NCBI RefSeq assembly: GCF_001577365.1
Contig: NZ_CP014513.1
Span: forward strand, 4,030,001 to 4,094,000
Source: Frondihabitans sp. PAMC 28766
GTDB taxonomy: Bacteria; Actinomycetota; Actinomycetes; Actinomycetales; Microbacteriaceae
Direction: 5' to 3'
Length of the DNA: 64,000 nt
The notes beneath the pieces are model-generated. The model ran no database searches. It had not been told where the DNA came from and saw nothing but the letters and a program-made list of their open reading frames with translations. Position 1 is the first letter of the stretch, and every line of letters begins with the position of its first letter. A program made the translations under genes and the position numbers. Below are positions 53,714 to 61,785 of this stretch, one piece after another.

Positions 53714-54184
53714 ATGTCGTACAGCCCCCCGCCCGCCTATCAGTCGTCGCAGCCCGAATATGGAAACGGCGGCGAGCCGCCCCTCTGGGCCCCGTGGTAC
53801 GGCATCTCGCTTCCCAACGCCGTGCGCCGTGCGCTCAAGAAGTACGCGACGTTCTCGGGCCGCGCCAGCCGCTCGGAGTTCTGGTGGTGGGCGCTCGGAG
53901 TGTACGTCGTCGACATCGTGCTGGGGATCATCCGCAACGCGGTCGGCGGCAGCAACGGGATGAACGCCGGAGGCACGATCATCGGCATCATCACCCTGCT
54001 CTTCAGCCTGGCCGTCATCGTGCCGTATCTCGCCGTGTTCTGGCGTCGACTCCACGACACCAACAAGTCGGGCGGCTGGTTCTTCCTCGGCTTCATCCCG
54101 ATCATCGGCACCATCATCGTGATCGTCTTCCTGGCGCTCGCCTCGAAGCCCGAGGGCCAGCGCTTCGACCGCCCCAGCAACTGA
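53714..54184 (+). CDS. DUF805 membrane protein
   Basis: 156 aa. Cytosolic Pro/Gln-rich N-terminus, then KYATFSGRASRSEFWWWALG, the DUF805 signature (F-x-G-R-A-x-R-x-E-F-W-x-F), and three to four TM helices; RRLHDTNKSGGWFFLGFIPIIG is the second conserved block. RBS AAGGAG before ATG 53714. Function of the family is unknown. Convergent with the degraded epimerase. Confidence 0.88.
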   Translation: MSYSPPPAYQSSQPEYGNGGEPPLWAPWYGISLPNAVRRALKKYATFSGRASRSEFWWWALGVYVVDIVLGIIRNAVGGSNGMNAGGTIIGIITLLFSLAVIVPYLAVFWRRLHDTNKSGGWFFLGFIPIIGTIIVIVFLALASKPEGQRFDRPSN

Positions 54185-54213
54185 CCGGCGCGCCGCCTGA
54201 TGCGATTCGCGCC

Positions 54214-54810
54214 TCAGACGGCGTAGGCCCCCGACCCCGCCGGGCGCTCCGCCGCCCACTGCCACGTGGCGCGCAACCCGTCCTCGAGCGAGACATCGGG
54301 CTGCCAGCCGGTGAGGTCTCGCGCGAGAGAGTTGTCGGAGAGAAGCCGGTCGACCTCGCTCGCCGCCGGGCGGAGGCGGGATGCGTCGGTGACCACCGTC
54401 GCATCCTGCCCCGACACGAGGATGAGTTTCTCGACAAGGTCGCCGATCGAGATCTCTGAACCCGTGCCGAGGTTGATCGCCCGGCACGTGCTGCTCGGAG
54501 ATGGGCACCGAGCGCGCGCTGCCGTAGACCTCGGAAGTCGAGGTGTGCACCATGCGGGCACCGTGACGACGACACGACGCGACGACGTTGTGCGAGCCGG
54601 TCACGTTGGTCTGCACGTAGGAGTCGGGGGCGTCGTAGCTGTACGGAATGCCGATCAGGGCGGCCAGGTGGAACACCACCGAGGTGCCCTCGACTGCCGC
54701 GTCGACGCGGTGCGGGTCGCGCACGTCGCCGGCGAGCAGCTCGACGCGGTCGTCGTCGGCGTAGCGCGCCAGGAAGCCCCGCTCGGCGTAGGGCTTGTAG
54801 TGGCAGAGAG
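54214..54810 (-). pseudogene. NAD-dependent sugar epimerase/dehydratase, doubly deleted
   Basis: Remnant of an SDR nucleotide-sugar enzyme. The first readable part (from about 54810) is ALCHYKPYAERGFLARY... GTSVVFHLAALIGIPYSYDAP... HTSTSEVYGSARSVPISEQH; the Rossmann start with G-x-x-G-x-x-G is gone. At about 54485 an internal deletion removes roughly 115 residues including Y-x3-K, and the frame shifts. The C-terminus resumes as AINLGTGSEISIGDLVEKLI to TGA 54214. Joined directly to a truncated histidine kinase upstream. Not functional. Confidence 0.75.
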
Positions 54811-54980
54811 CTCTGCCGCTGGATCCTGGTGGCCTCGCGCAACAGCGCGACGTCCTGCCCGCGGTGGAGCTGGTGCACGACCAGCAGGTAGATGGCGCCC
54901 GAGACGACGAGCACGACGAGGGCCACTGTCACGGAGAGGACCGCCGCTAGCCTCGCTCGCAGCGAGCCGGGGCGCCTCAC
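54811..54980 (-). pseudogene. Sensor histidine kinase, N-terminal fragment only
   Basis: ATG 54980 begins MRRPGSLRARLAAVLSVTVA with one TM helix (VALVVLVVSGAIYLLVV) and a short extracytoplasmic start, ending near EATRIQRQ. At about 54810 the sequence changes to the interior of an epimerase gene, so HAMP, dimerisation and ATPase domains are all missing. The start overlaps the response-regulator stop (ATGA), proving an original regulator-kinase operon. Confidence 0.75.
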
Positions 54981-55696
54981 GAGAGCAGCCGGTAGCCGAG
55001 GCCGCGCACGGTCGCGACGAGCGTCTCGTCGGCGAGCCCCGAGGCCTTGCGGCGCAGGTGGCTGACGTACACCTCGAGGGCGTTCGAGTGCGGGCCCTCG
55101 TCCGGGCCCCAGATCGCATCCATCAGCTCGTCGCGCGTGCGCGCCCTCGCGGGGTCGGCGGCGAGCAGCGACAGGATCGCCGTCTCGATGCGCGTGAGCG
55201 ACACGGACCGGTCGCCGTGCCGCAGCAGCCTCTGCGTCTCGTCGAAGCCGAACGGCCCGAGAGCCCGCGTCGCCTCGGGTGCCGGGGCTGCGCGTCGCAC
55301 GAGGGCCCGCACCCGTGCGAGCAGCTCGTCGAGGTCGAAGGGCTTGCCGAGGTAGTCGTCCGCCCCGGCGTCGAGGCCGGCCACGCGGTCGTGCGGGTCA
55401 TCGCGGGCGGTGAGCACCAGGATCGGCACCCGGTCGCCGGTCGCTCGGAGGGTGCGGAAGACGGCGAGGCCGTCGAGCCGGGGCAGACCGAGATCGAGCA
55501 CGACAGCGGCCGGGTCGACTGCGGCGACCTGGGCGAGCGCGGCGGTACCGTCGGCCGCGGTCGACACCGCGTACCCGTCGGCTTCGAGAGCGGCGACCAG
55601 CCCGAACACGATGTGAGGATCGTCGTCGACGACGAGGACGCGCACGGGGCTGCCCGCACGCGCCGACTGCGCATTTCGCTCACCGACCTTCGCCAC
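54977..55696 (-). CDS. OmpR-family response regulator
   Basis: 239 aa. Receiver domain: VRVLVVDDDPHIVFGL (acidic pair), phosphoacceptor Asp in VVLDLGLPRLDGL, Thr in VLTARDD, Lys in YLGKPFD. Winged-helix effector: LTRIETAILSLLA, NALEVYVSHLRRKA, VRGLGYRLLS. Intact, but its partner kinase immediately downstream is truncated, so it is an orphan or phosphorylated by another kinase. Confidence 0.92.
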   Translation of the reverse strand: MAKVGERNAQSARAGSPVRVLVVDDDPHIVFGLVAALEADGYAVSTAADGTAALAQVAAVDPAAVVLDLGLPRLDGLAVFRTLRATGDRVPILVLTARDDPHDRVAGLDAGADDYLGKPFDLDELLARVRALVRRAAPAPEATRALGPFGFDETQRLLRHGDRSVSLTRIETAILSLLAADPARARTRDELMDAIWGPDEGPHSNALEVYVSHLRRKASGLADETLVATVRGLGYRLLS

Positions 55697-56071
55697 CCCA
55701 GCAGGGTAGCGAGGCGAGACCGAGCATCAGCCGAAGAGAGGGAACGGCGGGGAGGGCCCGGAGGAGGCCCGCCCCGCCTCGACTCGCGACCCTGATCCGC
55801 GTCGCGAGGCAACCTCGTTTCTACTCCCTGGCAACGAACCAGGGAAGAGGGTTGTCACCGATGAGGAAAAAAAGTGAAAATTCGCGAGAAAGAGAGCATG
55901 CCCCCGGCTCAGAAAGCCGAGGGCATGCAGCGTCGAGACGTTCGGGCCCCGCGCCGCTCGGATCAGGAGAGCGACGGTAGACCCGTCTTCATCGACGCAA
56001 GGCGCTCGGTAACCAGCCGAGACACGCCCTCCAACTTAGCGGGCAGGCTGCGACCTGCGATAGTGGACGCC
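55697..56071. other. 375-bp region with several hairpins, possible small RNA
   Basis: No convincing gene. It contains CTCGCGAC/GTCGCGAG near 55791-55816, CCCTGG/CCAGGG near 55827-55843, an A-rich run near 55865-55875, and the strong hairpin 55896-55928. A GC drop at the A-rich run is local. An open frame from 55874 exists but reads as non-protein until 56072. Confidence 0.4.
55896..55928. terminator. Hairpin GCATGCCCCCGGCT / AGCCGAGGGCATGC
   Basis: 14-nt arms, one mismatch, 5-nt loop. On the minus strand it is followed by T-rich sequence, as an intrinsic terminator for a leftward transcript. No leftward gene ends here, so it may end a small RNA. Confidence 0.5.
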
Positions 56072-56275
56072 GTGACTTTCCTGATCGGCGCCCTCCTCGT
56101 CGCCGCCATAATCCTGATCATCGTGGTGCAGGCCGTGACCCGCCACCGCCGATTGACGCGTCAGGCCAGCGAAGGGCAGACCACCCTGCCCCGCAGCACC
56201 TGGGTGATCTTCGCCGTCGCCGCAGCCTTCCTGATCTTCGCCGTGTTCGTCTTCCCGTCGATCGTGCACCGGTGA
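56072..56275 (+). CDS. Small two-TM membrane protein, 67 aa
   Basis: Not recognised. GTG 56072 encodes TFLIGALLVAAIILIIVVQA (TM1), a basic/polar loop RHRRLTRQASEGQTTLPRS, and WVIFAVAAAFLIFAVFVF (TM2). Hairpin topology with both ends outside. Its stop overlaps GTG 56272 of the next gene by 4 nt, so the two are co-translated. Confidence 0.65.
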   Translation: MTFLIGALLVAAIILIIVVQAVTRHRRLTRQASEGQTTLPRSTWVIFAVAAAFLIFAVFVFPSIVHR

Positions 56276-57102
56276 GCGCCGTGGCCACAGTTCTCTGGCG
56301 CGGGCTGACCGTGGGCCTCGTCGTGCCCGCGCGCGCGTTCGGCGCGGCGGTGGACATCGACGGCCTCCTCATCGAACCCGACCTGCACTTCGCCGCGACG
56401 CCCACCACCAGCCGTCTTATGCTGATGCCGCGCGCGGGCGCCTTCAGCCGCCTCCTGCTCGAGTGGGAGACTCTGCCCGAGATCGGCGTCTTCACGGCCT
56501 CGGCGTGGGGCCCGGCCCCGTTCGCCGACACCGAGCTCGCACGCCTCGAGACCTGGATGCGCGACGTCGCCGTCACGCTGCACTCCACCCGCGACCGCAT
56601 TCGCGAAGCGTCCGAGCGCGCCGTGCACGACGCATCGTCAGGGCTCGACACGAGCCTGCCGACCACGGTGCCCGAGGGTGCCCACGTCGTCTCGGCGGTC
56701 GTCGGCACGCGCGTCTCGGGGCCGCACCCCGACGCGCCCTTCGGCGTCGTGGACGTCTCGCCGGCCAGGGCGACGGGCCCGGAATCCGGCGAGATGCTGT
56801 TCACACAGCGCTCGACGGGGCGTCTGCTGGGGCGCAGGATCACGACGCGCGACGGCGACGAGATCGCCTCCGCCCGGTTCGAGCCCGCCGTCGATGCCAG
56901 CGACACCTCTGCCGACGGCACCTCCGCCCACGGCACCTCCGCCGACGGCGCCCGAGCAGCCACCGAGGCCGATCTCGCCGAGTGGTACGAGCAGCACATC
57001 TTCAGAGAGGTGCTGTTCGACGACGTCTGGCAGGTCTACGTGCACCTGGCCGCCGGGCTCGAGCCGCCCGTCAGCGTGCTGTACACCGCCTTCGGCGGCT
57101 GA
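56272..57102 (+). CDS. Uncharacterised protein, 276 aa
   Basis: Not recognised. No TM helix or signal. The N-terminal region (VDIDGLLIEPDLHFAATPTT) looks beta-rich. Residues about 207-222 are a repeat SADGTSAHGTSADG encoded by a 15-nt DNA repeat, splitting two parts. The C-terminus has EWYEQHIFREVLFDDVWQVYVHLAAGLEPP. Translationally coupled to the small membrane protein upstream, which it may bind (inference). Ends at a long hairpin. Confidence 0.6.
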   Translation: MSAVATVLWRGLTVGLVVPARAFGAAVDIDGLLIEPDLHFAATPTTSRLMLMPRAGAFSRLLLEWETLPEIGVFTASAWGPAPFADTELARLETWMRDVAVTLHSTRDRIREASERAVHDASSGLDTSLPTTVPEGAHVVSAVVGTRVSGPHPDAPFGVVDVSPARATGPESGEMLFTQRSTGRLLGRRITTRDGDEIASARFEPAVDASDTSADGTSAHGTSADGARAATEADLAEWYEQHIFREVLFDDVWQVYVHLAAGLEPPVSVLYTAFGG

Positions 57103-57127
57103 ACCGCGCGACCCCTCCCCCGCCGAA

Positions 57128-57189
57128 CCCTTACCAAAACGGCTCGCCCTTCCCCGACGAACGGGGAGGGCGAGCCGAAAAGGTAAGGG
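57128..57189. terminator. Bidirectional hairpin with three stacked stems
   Basis: CCCTTACC/GGTAAGGG outside, CGGCTCGCCC/GGGCGAGCCG in the middle, CCCCG/CGGGG at the tip. It lies between convergent genes. Confidence 0.7.
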
Positions 57190-57198
57190 TGAAGGGGG

Positions 57199-58789
57199 TT
57201 AGACGTCTTCGATGCCGAAGCGGTCGACCTTGCGGTGGAATCCCTGGCCGGCCAGGCCGCCCAAGAGCGCCCCGCCGATCGACAGCACCACGATGAGGCC
57301 TTCGGCGATGAGCGAGGTGGCCGACGTGAAGTCGCTGAAGTTCATCGTCCCTGTGCGCGACTGGATCGACGACATAGTCGACGACTGGCTCGCGATCACG
57401 ACGATGATCACCGCGATGATGATCGACGTCACGATGCCCCACAGCCAGACCGCGAGGCCCTGCTTGAGCCCCGAGAACCGCGCCATCCGCGACGCCACGA
57501 ACCCGCCGACGAAGTACGACACGAAGAGCACCACCAGGAAGACGACGAGCGCCGTGATCTGCAGCGTGTGCGTGTCGAAGGCCGAGCCGAGCGACTTGAT
57601 CGTGTCGTTGCTGCCCGTGATGACCGACTTCTGCGCCAGCCCGGAGGCGACGGCGATACCGCTCGCGATCGCGTACAGGATCACGGCGAGGCCCGTGGCG
57701 GCCAGCCAGCCGAAGAAGCCGGCGCCGAAGTTGATGCCGGCGAACTCCTGCTTCTGCCGGAAGGCGAGCTCGTCGCGGAACGAGCGGCGCTGAGCCAGCT
57801 CTTCGGGCGTGAAGCCGTCGTCACCGCCCGCGATGCCGTCGGTGAAGCCGAGGCTCTCGGCCGGGCTCGTGCCGAGGCTCGAGATCGGCGTGGTGCTCGT
57901 CATCGGCCGGATCGCCTCGGTCGCGCCGGTCTGCTCGGCGGGCGGCGGGGCGTACGGCGTCGGCGTCGCCGCCGTGGCGGGTGCCGGGTATTCGGCGGGC
58001 GACACCGGAGCAGGGGGCGGCGTCCACGCGGCGGTGCTCGAGCGGGCGCCGTTCGGCGCCGAGATGCGGGTGTCGTCGAAGTCGTCGGCCGGTTGCGTGG
58101 CCGAGGTCGACGCGTCGGCTGGCCGCTCGCCCGTGGCGGCGGCCGCAGGATCCGACGGCTCGCCCGAGCGCACGGCCTCCGCCGCGCGGAGAGCGCTGTC
58201 GTCGAGCAGCGGCCCCGAGGCCGCGCCGGTCGAGGCGGCGGCGGAGGCCGGCGGCGAGAGCGGCGGGAGAGGGCGCTCCGTCGCGGCGGGCGCGTCGGCC
58301 GCGGCGGCAGGCGCAGTACCGGCCGTCGCGGCGGGCGCGTCGGCCGCGACGGCAGGCGCAGTACCGGCGAGCTCGGGTGCGTCGGCCGTCGTGGCGGCCT
58401 CCGAGGCCGACGGTGCCTCGGCCTCGGCGGCGGGCGCAGCACCGCCGTCGGGCGCAGTGTCTTCGGGGGCGGTCGCGGGGAAGGCCGGAGCGTCGGCCGA
58501 CTCGAGTGCGATGGCGGAGTCGGAGCCGCTCTCGGCATCCTGCCCCGTCGCATCCTGCGGGGCCTCGGGCTCTGGGGCGACTTCGGCCTCCGGCGACACC
58601 TCAGGCTCGGCTCCGGGCGATGTCTCGGGCTGCGGCGCCGCCACAGGTGCTTCGTCGGCGTCGCCGGCGCGGCTGACGCTCCATGCTCGCTCGGGGCGAA
58701 GGGGCGTCGAGGGAGCCGTCGGCTTCGGCGACCTGGGCGGGCGATGCGGGGTGACCGCCGCCGTGCGCGGGCGTGTTGGGGTCCGTCAT
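57199..58789 (-). CDS. Membrane protein with long Ala/Pro/Glu-rich N-terminus (probable frameshift near 58700)
   Basis: The C-terminal 200 residues form a four-TM protein (FGWLAATGLAVILYAIASGI, ITALVVFLVVLFVSYFVGGF, LWGIVTSIIIAVIIVVIA, AEGLIVVLSIGGALLGGLAG). The N-terminal 300 residues are low-complexity A/P/E/T repeats (blocks of TAPAVAADAPA type), probably disordered and cytosolic. The best start is ATG 58789 (GAGGAG RBS; MTDPNTPAHGGGHP), but that frame leaves the main frame near GACGCCCCTTC at about 58698, as if one C were extra. Without it, GTG 58644 would be the start. A relative of YrzE/DUF4349-like TM proteins cannot be shown. Function unknown. Confidence 0.6.
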
Positions 58790-58861
58790 GATGGCTCCTC
58801 GTGGTCGGTCTTCGCAGGGACAGTACCCCTGGAGGCGCCGTAATCCAGGCTCCCCCGCCGT

Positions 58862-58960
58862 ATTCGGGCGACCCCGCGAGGGCTGCAGAGTCGTCCGACA
58901 GCCGCATTCGGGCGACCCGCGAGGGCTGCAGAGTCGTCCGACAGCCGCATTCGGGCGACA
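58862..58960. repeat. Tandem repeat, 43-44-bp unit, 2.3 copies
   Basis: Unit ATTCGGGCGACCC...GCAGAGTCGTCCGACAGCCGC at 58862-58905 and 58906-58948, with a partial third copy to 58960. The first copy has one extra C. Intergenic, between divergent genes. Confidence 0.8.
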
Positions 58961-59041
58961 CCTGGGGCCGACCGGGCGTCACACGACGTCACGGCCCGCT
59001 AGCGTGGGAGGACCGATCGACGACGAACGAGCAGAGGCTTC

Positions 59042-59899
59042 ATGACCACCTCCACCGGCACTCCCGCCACCTCCCGACCCCGCCCCGATGCCGAGATAGC
59101 CCGCTCGTGGCTGCTCGTGAACGCGACGAAGACCGACTCGTTCGACGCTGCTGCACGCTCTCGCGCCGACCAGATCGTGCTCGACATCGAAGACGCCGTC
59201 GACCCGAAGGCGAAGCCCGAGGCTCGCGACGGCGTCGTGAAGTGGCTGAGCGAGGGCGGTAGCGCGTGGGTGCGCATCAACGACCGCTCGACCGACTTCT
59301 GGTCGGACGACGTCGACGCGCTCGTCGGGCTGCCGGGCTTGCTGGGCGTCATGCTCGCCAAGACCGAGGCCGCCGAGCACGTCACCGAGACGTTCGACCG
59401 GCTGCACGGCGCGAAGCCCGTGCTCGCCCTCGTCGAGTCCGCCCTCGGCATCGAGATCGCGCCGTCGATCGCGAGCGCCCGAGGGGCGTTCCGTCTCGCG
59501 TTCGGCTCGGGCGACTACCGCCGCGACACCGGCACGAGCGCCGACGACATGGCCATGTCGTACCCGCGCTCGCGGCTCGTCATCGCCTCGCGCATCGGCA
59601 ACCTGCCCGGCCCGATCGACGGCCCGACGGTCGGGTCGAGCCACGGCGTGCTGCGCGAGCAGTCGACCATCGCCGTCAACCTCGGGCTCACCGGCAAGCT
59701 CTGCCTCGACACCGACCAGTTGCCCGTCATCAACGAGGTCATCAGCCCGACGCCGTCCGACACGGCCTGGGCCCGCGACTTCCTGGCCGACTTCGAGGCG
59801 CGCGGGCGCGTGATCCGCGACGGCAGCGACCTGCCGCGCCTCGGCCGCGCCCAGAAGATCGAGCGCCTCGCCACCGCCTTCGGCGTGCAGCCCAGCTAG
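59042..59899 (+). CDS. HpcH/HpaI aldolase/citrate lyase family protein 1
   Basis: 285 aa TIM-barrel C-C lyase of the CitE-like type. Metal and substrate residues: WVRINDR (Arg), LDIEDAVDPKAKPEAR (Asp), LALVESALGI (Glu) and FGSGDYRRDTG. Family members cleave malyl-CoA, citramalyl-CoA or 2-keto-3-deoxy acids. It is monocistronic in front of the IclR-lyase pair and shares the fold, not close identity, with the lyase at 60868. Confidence 0.85.
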   Translation: MTTSTGTPATSRPRPDAEIARSWLLVNATKTDSFDAAARSRADQIVLDIEDAVDPKAKPEARDGVVKWLSEGGSAWVRINDRSTDFWSDDVDALVGLPGLLGVMLAKTEAAEHVTETFDRLHGAKPVLALVESALGIEIAPSIASARGAFRLAFGSGDYRRDTGTSADDMAMSYPRSRLVIASRIGNLPGPIDGPTVGSSHGVLREQSTIAVNLGLTGKLCLDTDQLPVINEVISPTPSDTAWARDFLADFEARGRVIRDGSDLPRLGRAQKIERLATAFGVQPS

Positions 59900-60075
59900 A
59901 AGAGGCGAGCAGGTCGGCTCGTCTACGTGGCGCCCAGACGAGGACACTTCGCGGGCAGCCATCACAGCAGCGTGATAGTTCCTATCAGCGAAACGCGTAC
60001 ATCCGGAATTGCGGCAATCGCGAGATATCCGCCGATACGTGTTCCGCTGGCATCACGTGCCGTTAGGCTTCGAGG

Positions 60076-60864
60076 ATGAAAGACGTGCCCGTGGCTACCG
60101 TTCACTCGTCCCGTTCGGTGGTGACACCCGGCGGGACCGAGTCCTCCGATCGAGTCGCGGACGTGCTGCTGCTCTTCGGCCACGCCTCCGGCCCCCTGGG
60201 AGTCACCGAGATAGCACGCACTCTCGGCCTGAACAAAACGGTCGTCCATCGGATTCTTCAGTCGCTCACCTCGCGTTCGCTCACTCAGAACGCTCTCCAC
60301 TCCTCCAGCTACGTGCTCGGCCCAGCTGCGATCGGGCTGGGCTCCCGGGCGCTCGGTCAGGTCGACGTGCGCCGCCTGGCCGCTCCGATCCTCAGAAAGC
60401 TGCGCGACGACACGAACGAGACGTCGACCTTGTCCGTCCTCGCCGGTCATTCGCGCATCTACGTCGACCAGTACGAGAGCCCGCAGGAGGTCAAGATGGT
60501 CGTCGACATCGGCCCGCGGCTCCCGTTGCACTCGGGAGCCTCGAGCCGCTCAATCCTCGCCTTTCTCGGTGCGCAGTTCGTCGCGGAGGCCGTCGAGCAG
60601 CTGGCATCAGAGGCGCCGGAGTTCGATGAGAAAGCCTACCGAGACCGTCTCGAGACCGTCCGGGCCGAGGGATATGCCGTCTCCCTCAACGAGCGGAACA
60701 CGGGCGCCGCGTCGATCGCAGCGCCGTTCTTCGATTCGGCCGGAAACGTGATCGGCTCGATCAGCTCGTCCGGTCCGGTCGCGAGGTATGCGCAGACGCA
60801 GAGTGAACACATTCAGCAGGTCGTCGACGCGGCCGCCGCCATCACGGCGCTTCTCGGTGCCTGA
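60076..60864 (+). CDS. IclR-family transcriptional regulator
   Basis: 262 aa. N-terminal winged helix GVTEIARTLGLNKTVVHRIL (residues about 42-61) after a 20-residue tail. The C-terminal GAF-like effector domain has RLPLHSGASSRSILAFL and LNERNTGAASIAAPFFDSAG. It precedes the second CitE-like lyase by 3 bp, so probably controls it and the divergent/convergent catabolic genes around. The upstream gap 59900-60075 contains ATCCGGAATTGCGGCAATC and similar near-palindromes as possible operators. Confidence 0.9.
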   Translation: MKDVPVATVHSSRSVVTPGGTESSDRVADVLLLFGHASGPLGVTEIARTLGLNKTVVHRILQSLTSRSLTQNALHSSSYVLGPAAIGLGSRALGQVDVRRLAAPILRKLRDDTNETSTLSVLAGHSRIYVDQYESPQEVKMVVDIGPRLPLHSGASSRSILAFLGAQFVAEAVEQLASEAPEFDEKAYRDRLETVRAEGYAVSLNERNTGAASIAAPFFDSAGNVIGSISSSGPVARYAQTQSEHIQQVVDAAAAITALLGA

Positions 60865-60867
60865 ACG

Positions 60868-61776
60868 ATGAATCCTGTCCGCACCTCTCCCCTGCCGCGC
60901 TCCTTCCTGTACGTGCCGGGCGACCGTCCCGACCTGATCGCCAAAGCTCGCGCAGGCAGAGCGGACGCTCTGGTTCTCGACCTGGAAGACGCCGTCTCGG
61001 CTTCCGGCAAAAGGCGAGCTCGATCGATCGTCGGCGATGCCCTTCGCTCACGAGACGAAGGCACAGACGGAGGCACAGACGGAGGCCGACAACGCGCAGG
61101 CTCATCGCTGCCCGAGCTGTGGGTCCGCGTCGACAGTGCGGCCCTCGGCGCGGACCTCGAAGCCGTGACGTGCCGTCAGCTCGATGGCGTCTTCCTGGCC
61201 AAATGCGAGCCGGATTCCCTCGACGAGGCCGGGCGCGTTCTCACCGACCTCGAGAGCCGTCGCGGGATCGCTGGGGGTTCAGTCGGCATCGTCGGCCTGC
61301 TCGAGACCGCGGCGGCAGTGACGCGCATCCTGACCATGGCCGAACACCCTCGCCTCCGTACCTTCGGGATCGGCGAAGTAGACCTTCTCGCCGATCTCCG
61401 CATGCGTCGCGGGCCACGATCGGCCGCCGCTCTCGATTCCCTCCGCGGACGCGTCGTCCTGGATTGCGCGGCGGCCGGGTGCGAACCTCCGGTGGCTCCG
61501 ACATCGACCGACTTCCGCGACCTGGGAGCGTTCTCGGAGAGCAGCAGAACGATGCTCGACCTCGGATTCCGTTCGCGGACGGCCATCCATCCCTCGCAGA
61601 TCCCCACGATCCACGACGTCTTCACGCCGACGAGCGAGGAGCTCGTCGCCGCACACGACATCATCGACCGACTGGGCGACGCGACGGGAGGCGTGACCGT
61701 CGACGCCGAGGGGCGTCTCATCGATGCCGCCGTCATCCGATCCGCCCGCGAGACGCTCGGCCGGGCGGATCGGTGA
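60868..61776 (+). CDS. CitE-like CoA-ester lyase (HpcH/HpaI family) 2
   Basis: 302 aa. PRSFLYVPGDRPDLIAKARA is the CitE N-terminus, followed by LVLDLEDAVSASGK (Asp), GLLETAAAV (Glu), FGIGEVDLLADLRM and AIHPSQIPTIHDVFTPT. An insertion rich in Gly/Asp (GTDGGTDGG, from a 12-nt DNA repeat) lies near residue 68. It probably cleaves a malyl- or citramalyl-CoA. Starts 3 nt after the iclR stop, so the two are one transcript. Confidence 0.87.
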   Translation: MNPVRTSPLPRSFLYVPGDRPDLIAKARAGRADALVLDLEDAVSASGKRRARSIVGDALRSRDEGTDGGTDGGRQRAGSSLPELWVRVDSAALGADLEAVTCRQLDGVFLAKCEPDSLDEAGRVLTDLESRRGIAGGSVGIVGLLETAAAVTRILTMAEHPRLRTFGIGEVDLLADLRMRRGPRSAAALDSLRGRVVLDCAAAGCEPPVAPTSTDFRDLGAFSESSRTMLDLGFRSRTAIHPSQIPTIHDVFTPTSEELVAAHDIIDRLGDATGGVTVDAEGRLIDAAVIRSARETLGRADR

Positions 61777-61785
61777 CGATGACGA

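Noticed and set aside
55780..55930. tRNA, tmRNA or RNase P RNA
   Set aside because: No cloverleaf, T-loop or P4 signatures; stems do not match these families.
58862..58960. Possible CRISPR repeats
   Set aside because: Copies are directly adjacent without spacers, only 2.3 units, and no cas genes are near.
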